Source: Bryobacterales bacterium
Lineage (GTDB): Bacteria; Acidobacteriota; Terriglobia; Bryobacterales; Bryobacteraceae
Reading direction: 5' to 3'
DNA length: 64,000 nt
NCBI GenBank assembly: GCA_016721425.1
Contig: JADKID010000038.1
Coordinates: 496,001 to 560,000, forward strand
The notes below the pieces were generated by a model. That model ran no database searches. It was not told where the DNA came from and worked only from the letters and a program-made list of their open reading frames with translations. The position numbers were made by a program, and so were the translations under genes. Positions 9,000-18,413 of this stretch are shown here, in pieces; the stretch's first letter is position 1; each line of letters starts with the position of its first letter.

Positions 9000-11900
9000 G
9001 TGAAAACACAAGTAATCCTGGGTATCGTCCTGGGGCTGCTGCCGGTAGCGGCCCAGACCAGTTCCGTGCAGGGACGGGTCACTGATGGGCAGGGTTCGGT
9101 GATCCCGGAAGCCGTCATTACGGTCAGCAATCAGGAGACCTCAGCCATCCGCAAAACAGTTGCCGATGCCACTGGTTCCTATCGCCTCGTTCAGGTGCCG
9201 CCCGGTCCCTACCTCGTTGAGGTCCAGATGCCGGGGTTCCGCACCTACACCAGCCAGGTGCGCCTCCAGGTGGACACGCCGCTGACTCTGAACGTGAAGC
9301 TCGAACTCGGACAGGTGACGGAGTCAGTCAACGTTACGGCAGAGGCGGCTTCCATCAACCTGCAGAACGCGACGGTGGGCAATCCGTTTAGCGAAATCCA
9401 GATCAAGCAACTGCCCCTTCAAACCCGCAATGTCGTGGATCTGCTGAGCCTGCAGGCCGGAGTGGCGCCAACCGGAGAGGTCCTGGGCGCCCGCCGCGAT
9501 CAGAATAACGTCACGCTGGACGGCGTTGACGTCAACGATAACCAGAGTTCCACCGGTTTCAACGCGGCGCTGCCGATCCCGCTCGATTCCGTGCAGGAGT
9601 TTCGCACGACAGTTGCCGGACAAGGCGCCGATCAGGGCCGGTCTTCCGGCGGCCAGGTCTCGCTGGTGACCAAGAGCGGGTCCAACCAGTTTCATGGCTC
9701 TGCCTACGAGTTCCTTCGCAACAAGAGCACGGCGGCCAACAACTGGTTCAGCAACCGCGCCGGGCTCAAGCGCCAGGCGCTGATCCGCAATCAGTATGGC
9801 GTATCCGTCGGCGGGCGCATGATCAAGGACCGCGCCTTCTTCTTTCTGAACTGGGAAGACCGGAAAGACCGCAGCGCCACCGCCCAGTCGCGAGTTGTCC
9901 CCACCGAGTCTTTCCGCCAGGGCATCATGAAGTACCGCCTGACCGGCGGGCAGATTGGCCAGTTTACTCCGGCCGAAGTGCGAGCCGCAGACCCGCTGGG
10001 CATCGGCGCCAGCACCTACATGCTGAAGCTCATGAGCCAGTACCCGTTAGGGAATGATCCCGAGGCGAGTGCCGATCGAGGGTTGAACTTCTCCGTCTTC
10101 CGCTTCAACGCTCCGCAGACTTTGAACAATCGCGCCTATGTCGCCAGGATGGACTTCAACCTCGACGCCATCGGGAAGCACACCCTGATGCTGCGCGGAA
10201 CGCTGGCTGACAATAGCCAGGATTCCGCGCTTGCGCAGTTTCCCGGTCAGAGCGCCGCCTCCACCACAATCGACAACTCGCGTGGACTTGCGGCCCGCTA
10301 TACGGCGGTCCTCGCTCCGACACTGGTCAACGTGTTCGATTTTGGTCTCACCAGAATCGGCAGCCAGGTCACAGGTACGCCGGAGTCCTCCATCACGTTC
10401 GCGCTGGCCACGCCCACCGCCTTCCCGCGGATGAGCAGCCGCGTTGCGCCGACTACCAACTTCGTCGATGACATGACATGGATGCACGGAAAGCACACCG
10501 TCCAATTCGGCGCCAACATCCGGATCATCAACAATAATCGCGGCTCCGAAGCGGTATACCCGAGCTACAGCTTCAGCCGCAACACGCTGAGGGGTCTGGG
10601 CGCCGACATCACCGCCCAGGTCACCGCTGTCGCCCAACAGACGTATGGAAGCAGCGCTCGACTGGCCGAAGGCACCACCGTCACCAACGCCATGGGTACT
10701 TTGCTGGGCGTCATCAACCAGTACAGCGGCGTCTATCAGTTCGGAACCAACGGCAAGGCCATTCCGTTTGGCAGCCCCATCGTCCGTGCGTTTTCGAGCC
10801 GCGAGTATGAGTTCTATGTCCAGGACGTCTTCAAGGTCCGTAAGGACCTCACTGTGACCTACGGGCTGCGTTACGGCAGCTACGATCCTCCCTATGAGAG
10901 CAACGGCGTGCAGGCCGTTTCGCAGACCCCGCTGAACCAGTACTTCGCTGACCGTGTGGGCGCCTCCGCCCTCGGCATTCCCGGCGGCTCGCTGTCCACC
11001 GCCAGGCTCGTCTTCGATCTCGCCGGCAAGGCCAACGGTAAGCCGGGTTGGTTCGGTCGCGACAACAACAACTTCGCGCCGCGTCTCGCCGTCGCTTACG
11101 CTCCAGAAAGCGATTCCGGCTGGGGCCGCCTTTTCGGGAAGGGCAGCGTGATCCGTGCCGGCGCCGGTGTCACGCATGACCGCTACGGCAGCAACATGGC
11201 CGTGGCGTTTGCATCCTCGGGCTCGCCTGGGCTCTCCACCACCGTGGCCCAGCCGGTCAACACGGACTTCACCACCTCGTTTCGCTATGCAGGCGGCAGT
11301 TTACCTGCCCTGACGACCCCCACCAACGGTGGATTCCCTTACACCCCTCCGACGATTGTTGGCGGATTCACCACCCTCACCGGCGTGTCTCCGGATCTCA
11401 GAGCTCCCTATCAGTACCTGCTCAATGCCAGCTACGCCCGGCCGCTGAAAAAAGGAATGACCATCGAGATCGGCTACGTGGGCAGACTCAGCCACAAGGG
11501 GCTGCTGCAACAGGATTTTGCGCAGCCGCTGACGCAGTTTAAGGATCCGAAGTCCGGCGCCACCTGGACTCAGGCGAGCGCCGTCCTGCGCGACGCCTAC
11601 GAACGCGGCCTCACGCCCGCTCAGGTGAAAGCGAACCCCGGCATCCTGCCAGTTGTTCCGTTCATCGAGAATCTGTTCGCCAAGGCAAAGAACTACCAGT
11701 TTGCCGGTAGCGCCACGGCGAACTACTTCAACACCGTGTATGGCACCTATGCCGGCAGCGACCTGGACGCGCTGAACGACATGGACCGTCTGCGCCAGCC
11801 CGATGGATCGTGCATCTCCGCGCCGGGCTGCAACACGTTTTTCGCCTTGCAGAGCGCGGGCTTGACCTCGTGGGTCAACGCCGGCAAGTCGGCCTATCAC

Positions 11901-12647
11901 GGGATGCAGATGGTGTTCCGGCGGCAGGTCAGCAACGGTTGGGGCTACGACTTCAACTACACCTGGTCGCACTCCATCGACAACGCCTCGGCGTCCGAAT
12001 CCGCCGGCGGCGGCGTGATTCAGGATTCGTTCAATCCCGACGCATTCCGCGGACCGTCGGACTTTGACCTGCGTCACAACATCACGGCCAACGCGGTGGT
12101 GGAGTTGCCTTTCGGCAAACGGAAGCACTTCCTGAGCGCCGTGCCTGGCTGGGCCGATGCGATTGTCGGAGGCTGGCAGGTGTCGACTCTGGTGACCTAT
12201 CGCTCCGGACCGCCGCTGAACCTGAGCAATGGCGGAGTCTACCCGACCAACTACCTGAACTCGGCTCTTGCCGTACTGCGCCCCGGCGCCACCATGCCGT
12301 CCAATCAGGTGGGCTACAACCAGCTTGGCAACCCCAGCCTGTTTAGCACAACAACTGCTGTGACGTCCTTCCAGGGACAGTATCCCGGCACGGTCGGCAC
12401 GCGAGGCATCATCCGCGGCGCCGGTGTGACGAACATGGATCTGTCGGCGAGCAAGTACTTCCTTCTGCCCTGGGAAGGCCACCGCGTACAGTTGAGGGCT
12501 GAGGCCTTCAATGCACTGAACAACGTCAACTTCCTGAACTCGGGCACGGCACCCATTCTGAGTCTCGCCAACCCCGGAACTTTCGGCCAGTTCAACGCCG
12601 CTGCCGACGCCCGTGTCGTCCAGTTTGCGCTCCGTTACGAGTTCTAA
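9000..12647 (+). CDS. Oar-like TonB-dependent outer-membrane receptor
   Basis: The 1,215-aa protein has a signal peptide (residues 1-19, ending AAQT), an N-terminal carboxypeptidase-regulatory-like domain (about 24-110, VQGRVTDGQGSVIPEAVI), a plug domain (about 115-240, with LPLQTRNVVDLLSLQAG and NVTLDGVDVND), and a long 22-strand-type barrel ending in the outer-membrane terminal aromatic signature (LRYEF). This architecture is greatly expanded in acidobacteria and is used for uptake of large or scarce substrates; the ligand cannot be read from sequence. The start is GTG at 9000, chosen because TAAGGAG at 8988-8994 sits five bases upstream and the signal peptide begins there. No SusD-like partner is adjacent, so this is not a classical SusCD locus. 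A strong terminator follows at 12698. Confidence 0.92.
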   Translation: MKTQVILGIVLGLLPVAAQTSSVQGRVTDGQGSVIPEAVITVSNQETSAIRKTVADATGSYRLVQVPPGPYLVEVQMPGFRTYTSQVRLQVDTPLTLNVKLELGQVTESVNVTAEAASINLQNATVGNPFSEIQIKQLPLQTRNVVDLLSLQAGVAPTGEVLGARRDQNNVTLDGVDVNDNQSSTGFNAALPIPLDSVQEFRTTVAGQGADQGRSSGGQVSLVTKSGSNQFHGSAYEFLRNKSTAANNWFSNRAGLKRQALIRNQYGVSVGGRMIKDRAFFFLNWEDRKDRSATAQSRVVPTESFRQGIMKYRLTGGQIGQFTPAEVRAADPLGIGASTYMLKLMSQYPLGNDPEASADRGLNFSVFRFNAPQTLNNRAYVARMDFNLDAIGKHTLMLRGTLADNSQDSALAQFPGQSAASTTIDNSRGLAARYTAVLAPTLVNVFDFGLTRIGSQVTGTPESSITFALATPTAFPRMSSRVAPTTNFVDDMTWMHGKHTVQFGANIRIINNNRGSEAVYPSYSFSRNTLRGLGADITAQVTAVAQQTYGSSARLAEGTTVTNAMGTLLGVINQYSGVYQFGTNGKAIPFGSPIVRAFSSREYEFYVQDVFKVRKDLTVTYGLRYGSYDPPYESNGVQAVSQTPLNQYFADRVGASALGIPGGSLSTARLVFDLAGKANGKPGWFGRDNNNFAPRLAVAYAPESDSGWGRLFGKGSVIRAGAGVTHDRYGSNMAVAFASSGSPGLSTTVAQPVNTDFTTSFRYAGGSLPALTTPTNGGFPYTPPTIVGGFTTLTGVSPDLRAPYQYLLNASYARPLKKGMTIEIGYVGRLSHKGLLQQDFAQPLTQFKDPKSGATWTQASAVLRDAYERGLTPAQVKANPGILPVVPFIENLFAKAKNYQFAGSATANYFNTVYGTYAGSDLDALNDMDRLRQPDGSCISAPGCNTFFALQSAGLTSWVNAGKSAYHGMQMVFRRQVSNGWGYDFNYTWSHSIDNASASESAGGGVIQDSFNPDAFRGPSDFDLRHNITANAVVELPFGKRKHFLSAVPGWADAIVGGWQVSTLVTYRSGPPLNLSNGGVYPTNYLNSALAVLRPGATMPSNQVGYNQLGNPSLFSTTTAVTSFQGQYPGTVGTRGIIRGAGVTNMDLSASKYFLLPWEGHRVQLRAEAFNALNNVNFLNSGTAPILSLANPGTFGQFNAAADARVVQFALRYEF

Positions 12648-12697
12648 CCAGCAATGAACTGCCGAGCCTCGCGAGGCATGGCATCTGACCCGAAACC

Positions 12698-12735
12698 GGC
12701 GTGCCTCCCAACGGAGGCACGCCCGTTTCTTTTTG
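12698..12735 (+). terminator. Rho-independent terminator after the receptor gene
   Basis: A perfect 11-bp stem (12698-12708 with 12713-12723) closes a four-base loop CAAC and is followed by CGTTTCTTTTT. It lies 50 bp after the receptor stop codon. It ends plus-strand transcription before the convergent esterase gene. Confidence 0.9.
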
Positions 12736-12923
12736 GATTCGCATCCCGCCGCGGATCAACGGCGCCTGAGACACTATTCCCAAAACTGCCGGACACGCCT
12801 CGAAAACATCCCGAACTAGCGCAGGCGACGCACGGTTGAAAAATTCAGAACGTAGCAATTGCGCGGTCCGCCGTCGCCTGATGCCACTCGCAGGATCCAG
12901 TCACTTCGAAGGCGCCGGCCCCT

Positions 12924-14429
12924 TCACCGCCCCGTGCGAAACGGTGAGGCCGGCAAGCCCTCGCCATTCCGCAGCGTGCACTCCGGATTGTCCAGCCACC
13001 CGTACCGCACCTGCCTCGGCGCTGCCACGCCCGCCGCCGACACCACCACCGTGCCCCCGTCGATCCGCGCTTCGGCCGCCACAAACTTCCCGTCCGCGCC
13101 CGCGATCTCAAAGCCGCGCACCACGCCCCCCGCTGCCTCCAGCTTCGCCGCATGATCAAACCATACGCGCAGACTGCCGCCCTCCACCGCGCTGGTCCGG
13201 TAGGTGGGCCCTGATGATTCGATCTTCTCCCCATAGCCCAGCACCCTCGCCGCCAAGGCTAACCGCCGCCCCACCTCCTGCTTGTTCTTCGGATGAATGT
13301 CCTGCGCGTCGCCGATGTCGATCGCCACCGCCATGCCCGTCTTCGCCACGCTCAGCGTCTGCAACTGCGCCTCCCGCAACTCCGCCCAGCGGTTGTCCTC
13401 GCCGGCCTTGAAATTGGCCAGTTGCACGAACAGAAATGGAAATTCGCCCACACCCCACGCCGAGCGCCAGTCCCGGATCATCGTCCCGAACATCTGCGCA
13501 TACAACGGCGCGCGCTCGCGGCTGGCATTGCTCTCACCCTGATACCACAGCACCCCGCGGATCGGGAACGGCGTCAACGGAGCAATCATCCCGTTGTACA
13601 GTCCGCCCGGCATCCACGAATTCTCCTGATTGTTCGACCACGGCCGCCCCGGCGCCGGCTTGCCCGCCTTCTTCGCCTCCTCCACCTCGCGCTCCCACTG
13701 CTTCAACCGCGCGCCCCAGCGCCACTGCCAGTCTTCAAACTCGTCCATCGTCTGCGACCACAGCGCCAGCGCCGGCATCAGGCTCGCGTCGGCCGTCAGC
13801 GAACGCGTGCTCATCCACGCCTCCAGCGGTGTCCCGCCCCACGACGTGTTGATCAGTCCGATCGGCACCTTCTGGCTGGACTGAATCTGTCGCGCGAAGA
13901 AATACAACACCGCCGAGAATCCCTCGGCCGTCTTCGGAGTGCTCGCCACCCAACCCTCCGCCTCGGTCTCGGCCCGCGGATACTGCGACGCTCGCCTCTT
14001 CACCGTGAACAGCCGTATCCGCGGCTGATCCGCGCCCGCAATCTCCGCCGCCGCGTCCTTCACGCTCCCCACCGCCATCTCCATGTTCGATTGACCCGAG
14101 CCCACCCACACATCCCCCACCAGCACGTCCCGCAGCGTCAGGCTGTTCGCCCCTCGCACGGCAAGCTCAAACGGGCCGCCCGCCGCCACCGGCGGCAGAT
14201 ACACGCTCCACGTCCCCCGCTCGCTCGTCACCGCCACCCGCTCCGCCCCGTCAAACCGCACCGTCACGCGCTCGCCCGGCTCGCCCTTGCCCCACACATG
14301 CACCGGCATGTCCCGCTGGATCACCATGTGGTCCGTGAACAGCGAGGGCAGCGTCACCTCCGCACTCAGCCCGCACAGCACCAGCGAACTCAGCACAACG
14401 GCCCGAATGGCTCCGAATAGAATTGACAT
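12924..14429 (-). CDS. Sialate O-acetylesterase family protein (SASA, SGNH hydrolase)
   Basis: The product has a signal peptide (MSILFGAIRAVVLSSLVLCG, cut near LSA), an N-terminal beta domain (FTDHMVIQRDMPVHVWG) and a SASA-type SGNH esterase core with the nucleophile motif GSGQSNMEM and the block WYQGESNA. Enzymes of this family remove O-acetyl groups from sialic acids or plant polysaccharides such as xylan and pectin; in a soil bacterium plant or microbial glycans are the likelier substrate. A frame extends to a GTG at 14444, but the ATG at 14429 has GGAG six bases upstream and starts exactly at the signal peptide, so I prefer it. The gene follows the M28 peptidase on the same strand with a 14-bp gap and is probably co-transcribed. 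Confidence 0.85.
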   Translation of the reverse strand: MSILFGAIRAVVLSSLVLCGLSAEVTLPSLFTDHMVIQRDMPVHVWGKGEPGERVTVRFDGAERVAVTSERGTWSVYLPPVAAGGPFELAVRGANSLTLRDVLVGDVWVGSGQSNMEMAVGSVKDAAAEIAGADQPRIRLFTVKRRASQYPRAETEAEGWVASTPKTAEGFSAVLYFFARQIQSSQKVPIGLINTSWGGTPLEAWMSTRSLTADASLMPALALWSQTMDEFEDWQWRWGARLKQWEREVEEAKKAGKPAPGRPWSNNQENSWMPGGLYNGMIAPLTPFPIRGVLWYQGESNASRERAPLYAQMFGTMIRDWRSAWGVGEFPFLFVQLANFKAGEDNRWAELREAQLQTLSVAKTGMAVAIDIGDAQDIHPKNKQEVGRRLALAARVLGYGEKIESSGPTYRTSAVEGGSLRVWFDHAAKLEAAGGVVRGFEIAGADGKFVAAEARIDGGTVVVSAAGVAAPRQVRYGWLDNPECTLRNGEGLPASPFRTGR

Positions 14430-14443
14430 CATAAACTCCGCCA

Positions 14444-16516
14444 CTACTTCGAAATCAGCTCCAGCGTCTTGCTCTTGGCCTGCTCCTTGAAATAGTCCAG
14501 GAACAGCTTCACGTCCATCGCGCCGAATTCACTGCTCACCGCATCCGCGATATCCAGCACGCTGCGCTTCCCATCGGCAAATGCCCGAGCCTCCTGCGCG
14601 CCCATGCCCGTCAGCCGCGCCGGCTCCTGCTCCCCGCCGCCGCGCCCCCCGCCGCCACCACCAAAGCCCATCCCCCCGCCGCCGGCATCCGGCTTCCGCA
14701 CCACCACCAGCTTCGCCGCCTCCGCCTCGGTCTCCGTCAACGGAATCTCGCCCATCCCGCGCGCCGCCGCATAGGACCGGATCCGCGCTGTATCCGCCGC
14801 AATCCCGCTCTCCGCAAACGTCGCCGCCATCGCGTCGATCTTCGCCGCCACACCCGCCTCACTGCCCGCAAATACCTTGGCCGAGCGGATCGCATCCGCT
14901 TCCCGCGCATACGTGATCCGCGTGCGGTTGATCGCCGCCCGTACCGTGCCCCCGTCGCCCAGCCACCTCAGCGTATCGCCCAGCATCCGGCCAGAGCGCT
15001 CCGCCGCATAGCCCGATACCATCTCCGCCACCCGCAACGCCTCCGTCCCATACGTCCCCGCCGCCACCAGGCTCGACGCCCACGCAATAAAACCAGCCCG
15101 CTTGAGTTGCGTCGCGTCCGCGTTGAACACCCGGTCTTCGCTCGTGTGATACGCGCTGTCCGGCCAGTTGTTATAGAGCAGCGCCGGGATCCCCTGGCCC
15201 AGATATACAACGTGATCCGACGCGCCGTAGTGCTTCTCGATGTTGTAGTAAAACTGCTCCCGCGTGCCCTGCGGATCCAGGATCGGATACTGATACGCAT
15301 ACGCCACCCGGCGGTTGTTCACCTTCTCCCGATTCGTATCGCCCACGAATTCAAAAAACTGCTGCGATACGTCGTTCACCCAGTGGTTTACCGAATACGG
15401 CGTCCGCATCATCCGGAAACTGTTGTGACCCTTGCTCACGTCGCCGCCCGCCATATCCACAGAGATGGCTGCAATCGTCTTCTTCACCTCGTCCGGATAG
15501 CGGCGCAGATACGCAATCGTCCCGGAGATCTCCGGCACCCACAGAAACCGTACCGTCCGCCGCGGCCGCGGCACCACGCCCTCGTCCACCGCCTTCTTCC
15601 ACGCGCGCGCCACTTCCAGAATCAGTGCACTGCCGGACGCGTTGTCCATCGCCCCCTGCTTCGCCACGCCCTCAAAGAGATGCGCGGCTAGCACCACTTC
15701 CTGATCCGTCGTGCCGTCGCCTTTGATCACCGCCGTCGGCACCTGCATCTCCGCTTCATACTCCCTCGCCTTCACACGCGCGCGCACCGTCACCTTCTCG
15801 CCCCGCTCCAGCATCTCCACCAACTCCATCCCCGCCCGGTGAGACAGGCTGAACGCAAATGTGCCCGCCGCTCCCCCCACGCTGCTCCACGCAATCTGAT
15901 CCGGCCTGTCAATCGGCTTGCCTGTCCGGTTGCTGAAAGACACAATCCCCGCCGCGCCAAACTCGCGCACCGCCAGCGCCGCCGCCGCGCCCGGCGTTCC
16001 GCTGATCAACACGATCTTCCCGTTGATGTTCTTCCCCGCGTAGTCGGATTTGTCCGCGCCGCGCCCGCAGTAGATCAGCTCCGCCGTCGCGTCAGCCGTC
16101 TTGCTGCCCGTCGCCAGCGCCGCCGCCACGTCGCGATAGCTGATGATCAGCCGCTTCACCGGCGCCGTCATCCACAACTCGCCCAACTCGCCGTCCCACT
16201 GCTTCGCCGTCACCGGAAACCGCTCGATATGCACGTCCTCCAGGCCATACTGCTTCGCCATCCGCTCTACATAGGCGGCCTCGCGGTACACCGTCTTGTA
16301 CTCCTCCACCAGGCGGTCCCGCTCATAGCCCGCGATCTCGATCATGTGATTCAGCGCCAGCGTTCCGCTGATCTCAGCCACCATGGCGTCAATCGTCGCC
16401 TGCGGCAACAGTGTCTTCATGTTCGGCTGCTCCGGAGGGCGTAGATTGGGTGAGTCCGTCAGTTGCGCCACGGCTAGAACCGGCAGGCAGAGTACGAGAA
16501 AAGTGCGAGACAACAT
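14444..16516 (-). CDS. Exported M28-family zinc aminopeptidase with PA-like insert
   Basis: The protein starts with a signal peptide (MLSRTFLVLCLPVLAVA). A protease-associated-like segment (IYCGRGADKSDYAGKNINGKIVLI) precedes the M28 core. Zinc-site residues can be followed as His in AAHLFEG, Asp in GAMDNASGSA, Glu in WVPEISG, Asp in VDMAGG and His in YHTSED. The first motif reads HLFE rather than the usual HxD, so the catalytic Asp near that His is altered, which resembles the HLxHP-type branch of M28-like peptidases. The C-terminal region has a Gly-rich insert (GGGGMGFGGGGGGRGGG). A frame extends to 16570, but the signal peptide begins at the ATG at 16516. The next gene is divergent, so 16517-16587 must hold both promoters. 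Confidence 0.82.
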   Translation of the reverse strand: MLSRTFLVLCLPVLAVAQLTDSPNLRPPEQPNMKTLLPQATIDAMVAEISGTLALNHMIEIAGYERDRLVEEYKTVYREAAYVERMAKQYGLEDVHIERFPVTAKQWDGELGELWMTAPVKRLIISYRDVAAALATGSKTADATAELIYCGRGADKSDYAGKNINGKIVLISGTPGAAAALAVREFGAAGIVSFSNRTGKPIDRPDQIAWSSVGGAAGTFAFSLSHRAGMELVEMLERGEKVTVRARVKAREYEAEMQVPTAVIKGDGTTDQEVVLAAHLFEGVAKQGAMDNASGSALILEVARAWKKAVDEGVVPRPRRTVRFLWVPEISGTIAYLRRYPDEVKKTIAAISVDMAGGDVSKGHNSFRMMRTPYSVNHWVNDVSQQFFEFVGDTNREKVNNRRVAYAYQYPILDPQGTREQFYYNIEKHYGASDHVVYLGQGIPALLYNNWPDSAYHTSEDRVFNADATQLKRAGFIAWASSLVAAGTYGTEALRVAEMVSGYAAERSGRMLGDTLRWLGDGGTVRAAINRTRITYAREADAIRSAKVFAGSEAGVAAKIDAMAATFAESGIAADTARIRSYAAARGMGEIPLTETEAEAAKLVVVRKPDAGGGGMGFGGGGGGRGGGEQEPARLTGMGAQEARAFADGKRSVLDIADAVSSEFGAMDVKLFLDYFKEQAKSKTLELISK

Positions 16517-16587
16517 ATGCGCGTAATTATACGTCCTACCCGCCCACGCGTCCTTCCCGCTCGACGACAATAAGGACCAGGCACCAT

Positions 16588-18399
16588 ATGAAGAGAAGAA
16601 CTTTCGTAGCCGGCTTTGCCACCACAGCCGCCAGCCTCGCCGCCGGCCGCTCCGCCAAACCCACTCCTGCCACCTCGCGCGAGCAACTCCGCGAGTTTCA
16701 ATACTCCGATGTCACACTCACCGGCGGCCCCCTCAAAGATCACTTCGATCGCACCCACGCTCACTTCCTCACGCTCAACAATGACAGGCTTCTGAAGGTC
16801 TACCGGCAAAAGGCCGGCCTCCCCGCGCCCGGCGACGACATGGGCGGATGGTATGACGCCAAGGGCTTTGTCCCCGGTCACACCCTCGGCCAGTACATCT
16901 CCGGGCTCTCCCGCATGGCCAGCGCCACCGGGCACGCGCCCACCCGTCAGAAAGTGCACGACCTCGTAGACGGCTTCGCCGCCACGCTCGGCCCCGATGG
17001 CAATCCTTACGCCAGCCCCGTCGCCTCCACCACGTGGCCCTGCTACGTCCTCGATAAGTACGAGGCCGGGCTGCTCGATGCTTACCACCTCGCCGGCGTC
17101 ACCCAGGCCCGCCAGTTGCTCGGCCGCGTCGTCACCGGCGCCCTCCCCTTCATTCCGGATCACACCTACGACCGTGGCCCCGATAGCCCCAAGCAGGCTC
17201 CCTACGATGAGCCCTACATCCTGCCGGAAACCCTCTTCTACGCCCATGAATCAACCGGCGAAAAGCGCTACCTCGATATGGCCCGCCTCTACCTGCTCGA
17301 TAAGGAGTACTTCGATCCTCTCGCGCGCGGCGAAAACATCCTGCCCGGCAAGCACGCCTACAGCCATGCCATCGCGCTCAGCTCCGCCGCTAAGGCCTAT
17401 CTCGTTCTCGGCGATCCCAAGTACCTCCAGGCCGCCCGCAACGCCTGGGACATGATCGAAACCACCCAGCAGTTTGCCTCCGGCGGCTGGGGCCCCAAGG
17501 AGGCCTTCGTCCCCCCCGGCCAGGGCAAGCTCGGAGAGAGCGTCCTCACCTCGCGCGACCACTTCGAGACGCCCTGCGGCTGCTACGCTCACACCAAGCT
17601 GGCCCGCTACATGCTCCGCTGCACCGCCAACGCCCGCTACGGTGACGGCCTCGAACGCGTCCTCTTCAACACCGTCCTCGGCTCCATCGACCCCGACGAT
17701 CAAGGCAACTACTTCTACTACTCCGACTATCACGCCGGCGCCCGCAAAGGCTACTACAAGCGCAAGTGGCCCTGCTGCTCCGGTACGCTCATCCAGGGCG
17801 TGGCGGACTACCTGCTCAATCTCTACTTCCACTCCGGCGCCGGCATCTGGGTCAACTTCTTCACGCCCTCCACCGTGCGGTGGCATGCCGGCCGCACGCC
17901 CGTGAAGCTCATCCAAACCACCGGCTACCCATTGGACGAAACCGTCCACCTGCGTGTCGAAATCCCCGCCCCAGCGGACTTCGCCATCAACGTGCGCATC
18001 CCCGGCTGGCTCTCCGCTGAGCCCCGCCTGGAACTCAACGGCAAGCCCCTCGATATCCCGGCCCGCCGCCAAACCTTCGCCTCCATTCGCCGCCGCTGGA
18101 AGAACAACGACACTCTCATCTTGCGGCTCCCGCTGGCCTTCCGTACTGAGCCCATCGACGACCGCCACCCCACGCTCGCCGCCCTCATGCGCGGTCCGCT
18201 CCTCTACGTCGCCACCGACCCGCCCGCCGAGCTTGCCTCCACCCCGCTCTCCCTGCCCGCTGGCCTCTCTGCCGTGGACCACAACGCTGCCGATTTTCAA
18301 GCCCAACTCGCTGGCCGCGCCCAACGCTTCAAGCCGTTCTACGCAGTCCGCCAGGAGGCCTACGATACCTACTTCTCCGTCCTGCCCGGCGCTCGTTAG
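16588..18399 (+). CDS. GH127 beta-L-arabinofuranosidase-like protein (DUF1680)
   Basis: The 603-aa product has a Tat-type leader (MKRRTFVAGFATTAASLAAG) followed by the six-hairpin toroid of GH127/DUF1680. The zinc-cysteine active site is visible: Glu327 with Cys330 and Cys332 in ETPCGCYAH, and the Cys396-Cys397 pair in WPCCSGT. In characterised GH127 enzymes a cysteine acts as nucleophile and zinc binds three cysteines and a glutamate; here the first motif is ETPC rather than the more usual ETC. Activity on L-arabinose-containing glycans is likely. The frame runs back to 16411, but the ATG at 16588 follows AAGGA and starts the leader. DUF1593 follows after 14 bp. Confidence 0.88.
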   Translation: MKRRTFVAGFATTAASLAAGRSAKPTPATSREQLREFQYSDVTLTGGPLKDHFDRTHAHFLTLNNDRLLKVYRQKAGLPAPGDDMGGWYDAKGFVPGHTLGQYISGLSRMASATGHAPTRQKVHDLVDGFAATLGPDGNPYASPVASTTWPCYVLDKYEAGLLDAYHLAGVTQARQLLGRVVTGALPFIPDHTYDRGPDSPKQAPYDEPYILPETLFYAHESTGEKRYLDMARLYLLDKEYFDPLARGENILPGKHAYSHAIALSSAAKAYLVLGDPKYLQAARNAWDMIETTQQFASGGWGPKEAFVPPGQGKLGESVLTSRDHFETPCGCYAHTKLARYMLRCTANARYGDGLERVLFNTVLGSIDPDDQGNYFYYSDYHAGARKGYYKRKWPCCSGTLIQGVADYLLNLYFHSGAGIWVNFFTPSTVRWHAGRTPVKLIQTTGYPLDETVHLRVEIPAPADFAINVRIPGWLSAEPRLELNGKPLDIPARRQTFASIRRRWKNNDTLILRLPLAFRTEPIDDRHPTLAALMRGPLLYVATDPPAELASTPLSLPAGLSAVDHNAADFQAQLAGRAQRFKPFYAVRQEAYDTYFSVLPGAR

Positions 18400-18413
18400 G
18401 GAAACAAACGACC

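Noticed and set aside
10047..11177. 376-codon minus-strand frame inside the TonB-dependent receptor
   Set aside because: It mirrors the coding strand of a well-supported gene and has no domain or leader.
9000..12647. SusC-like glycan locus
   Set aside because: The receptor has the Oar-like layout and no SusD-type gene is adjacent.
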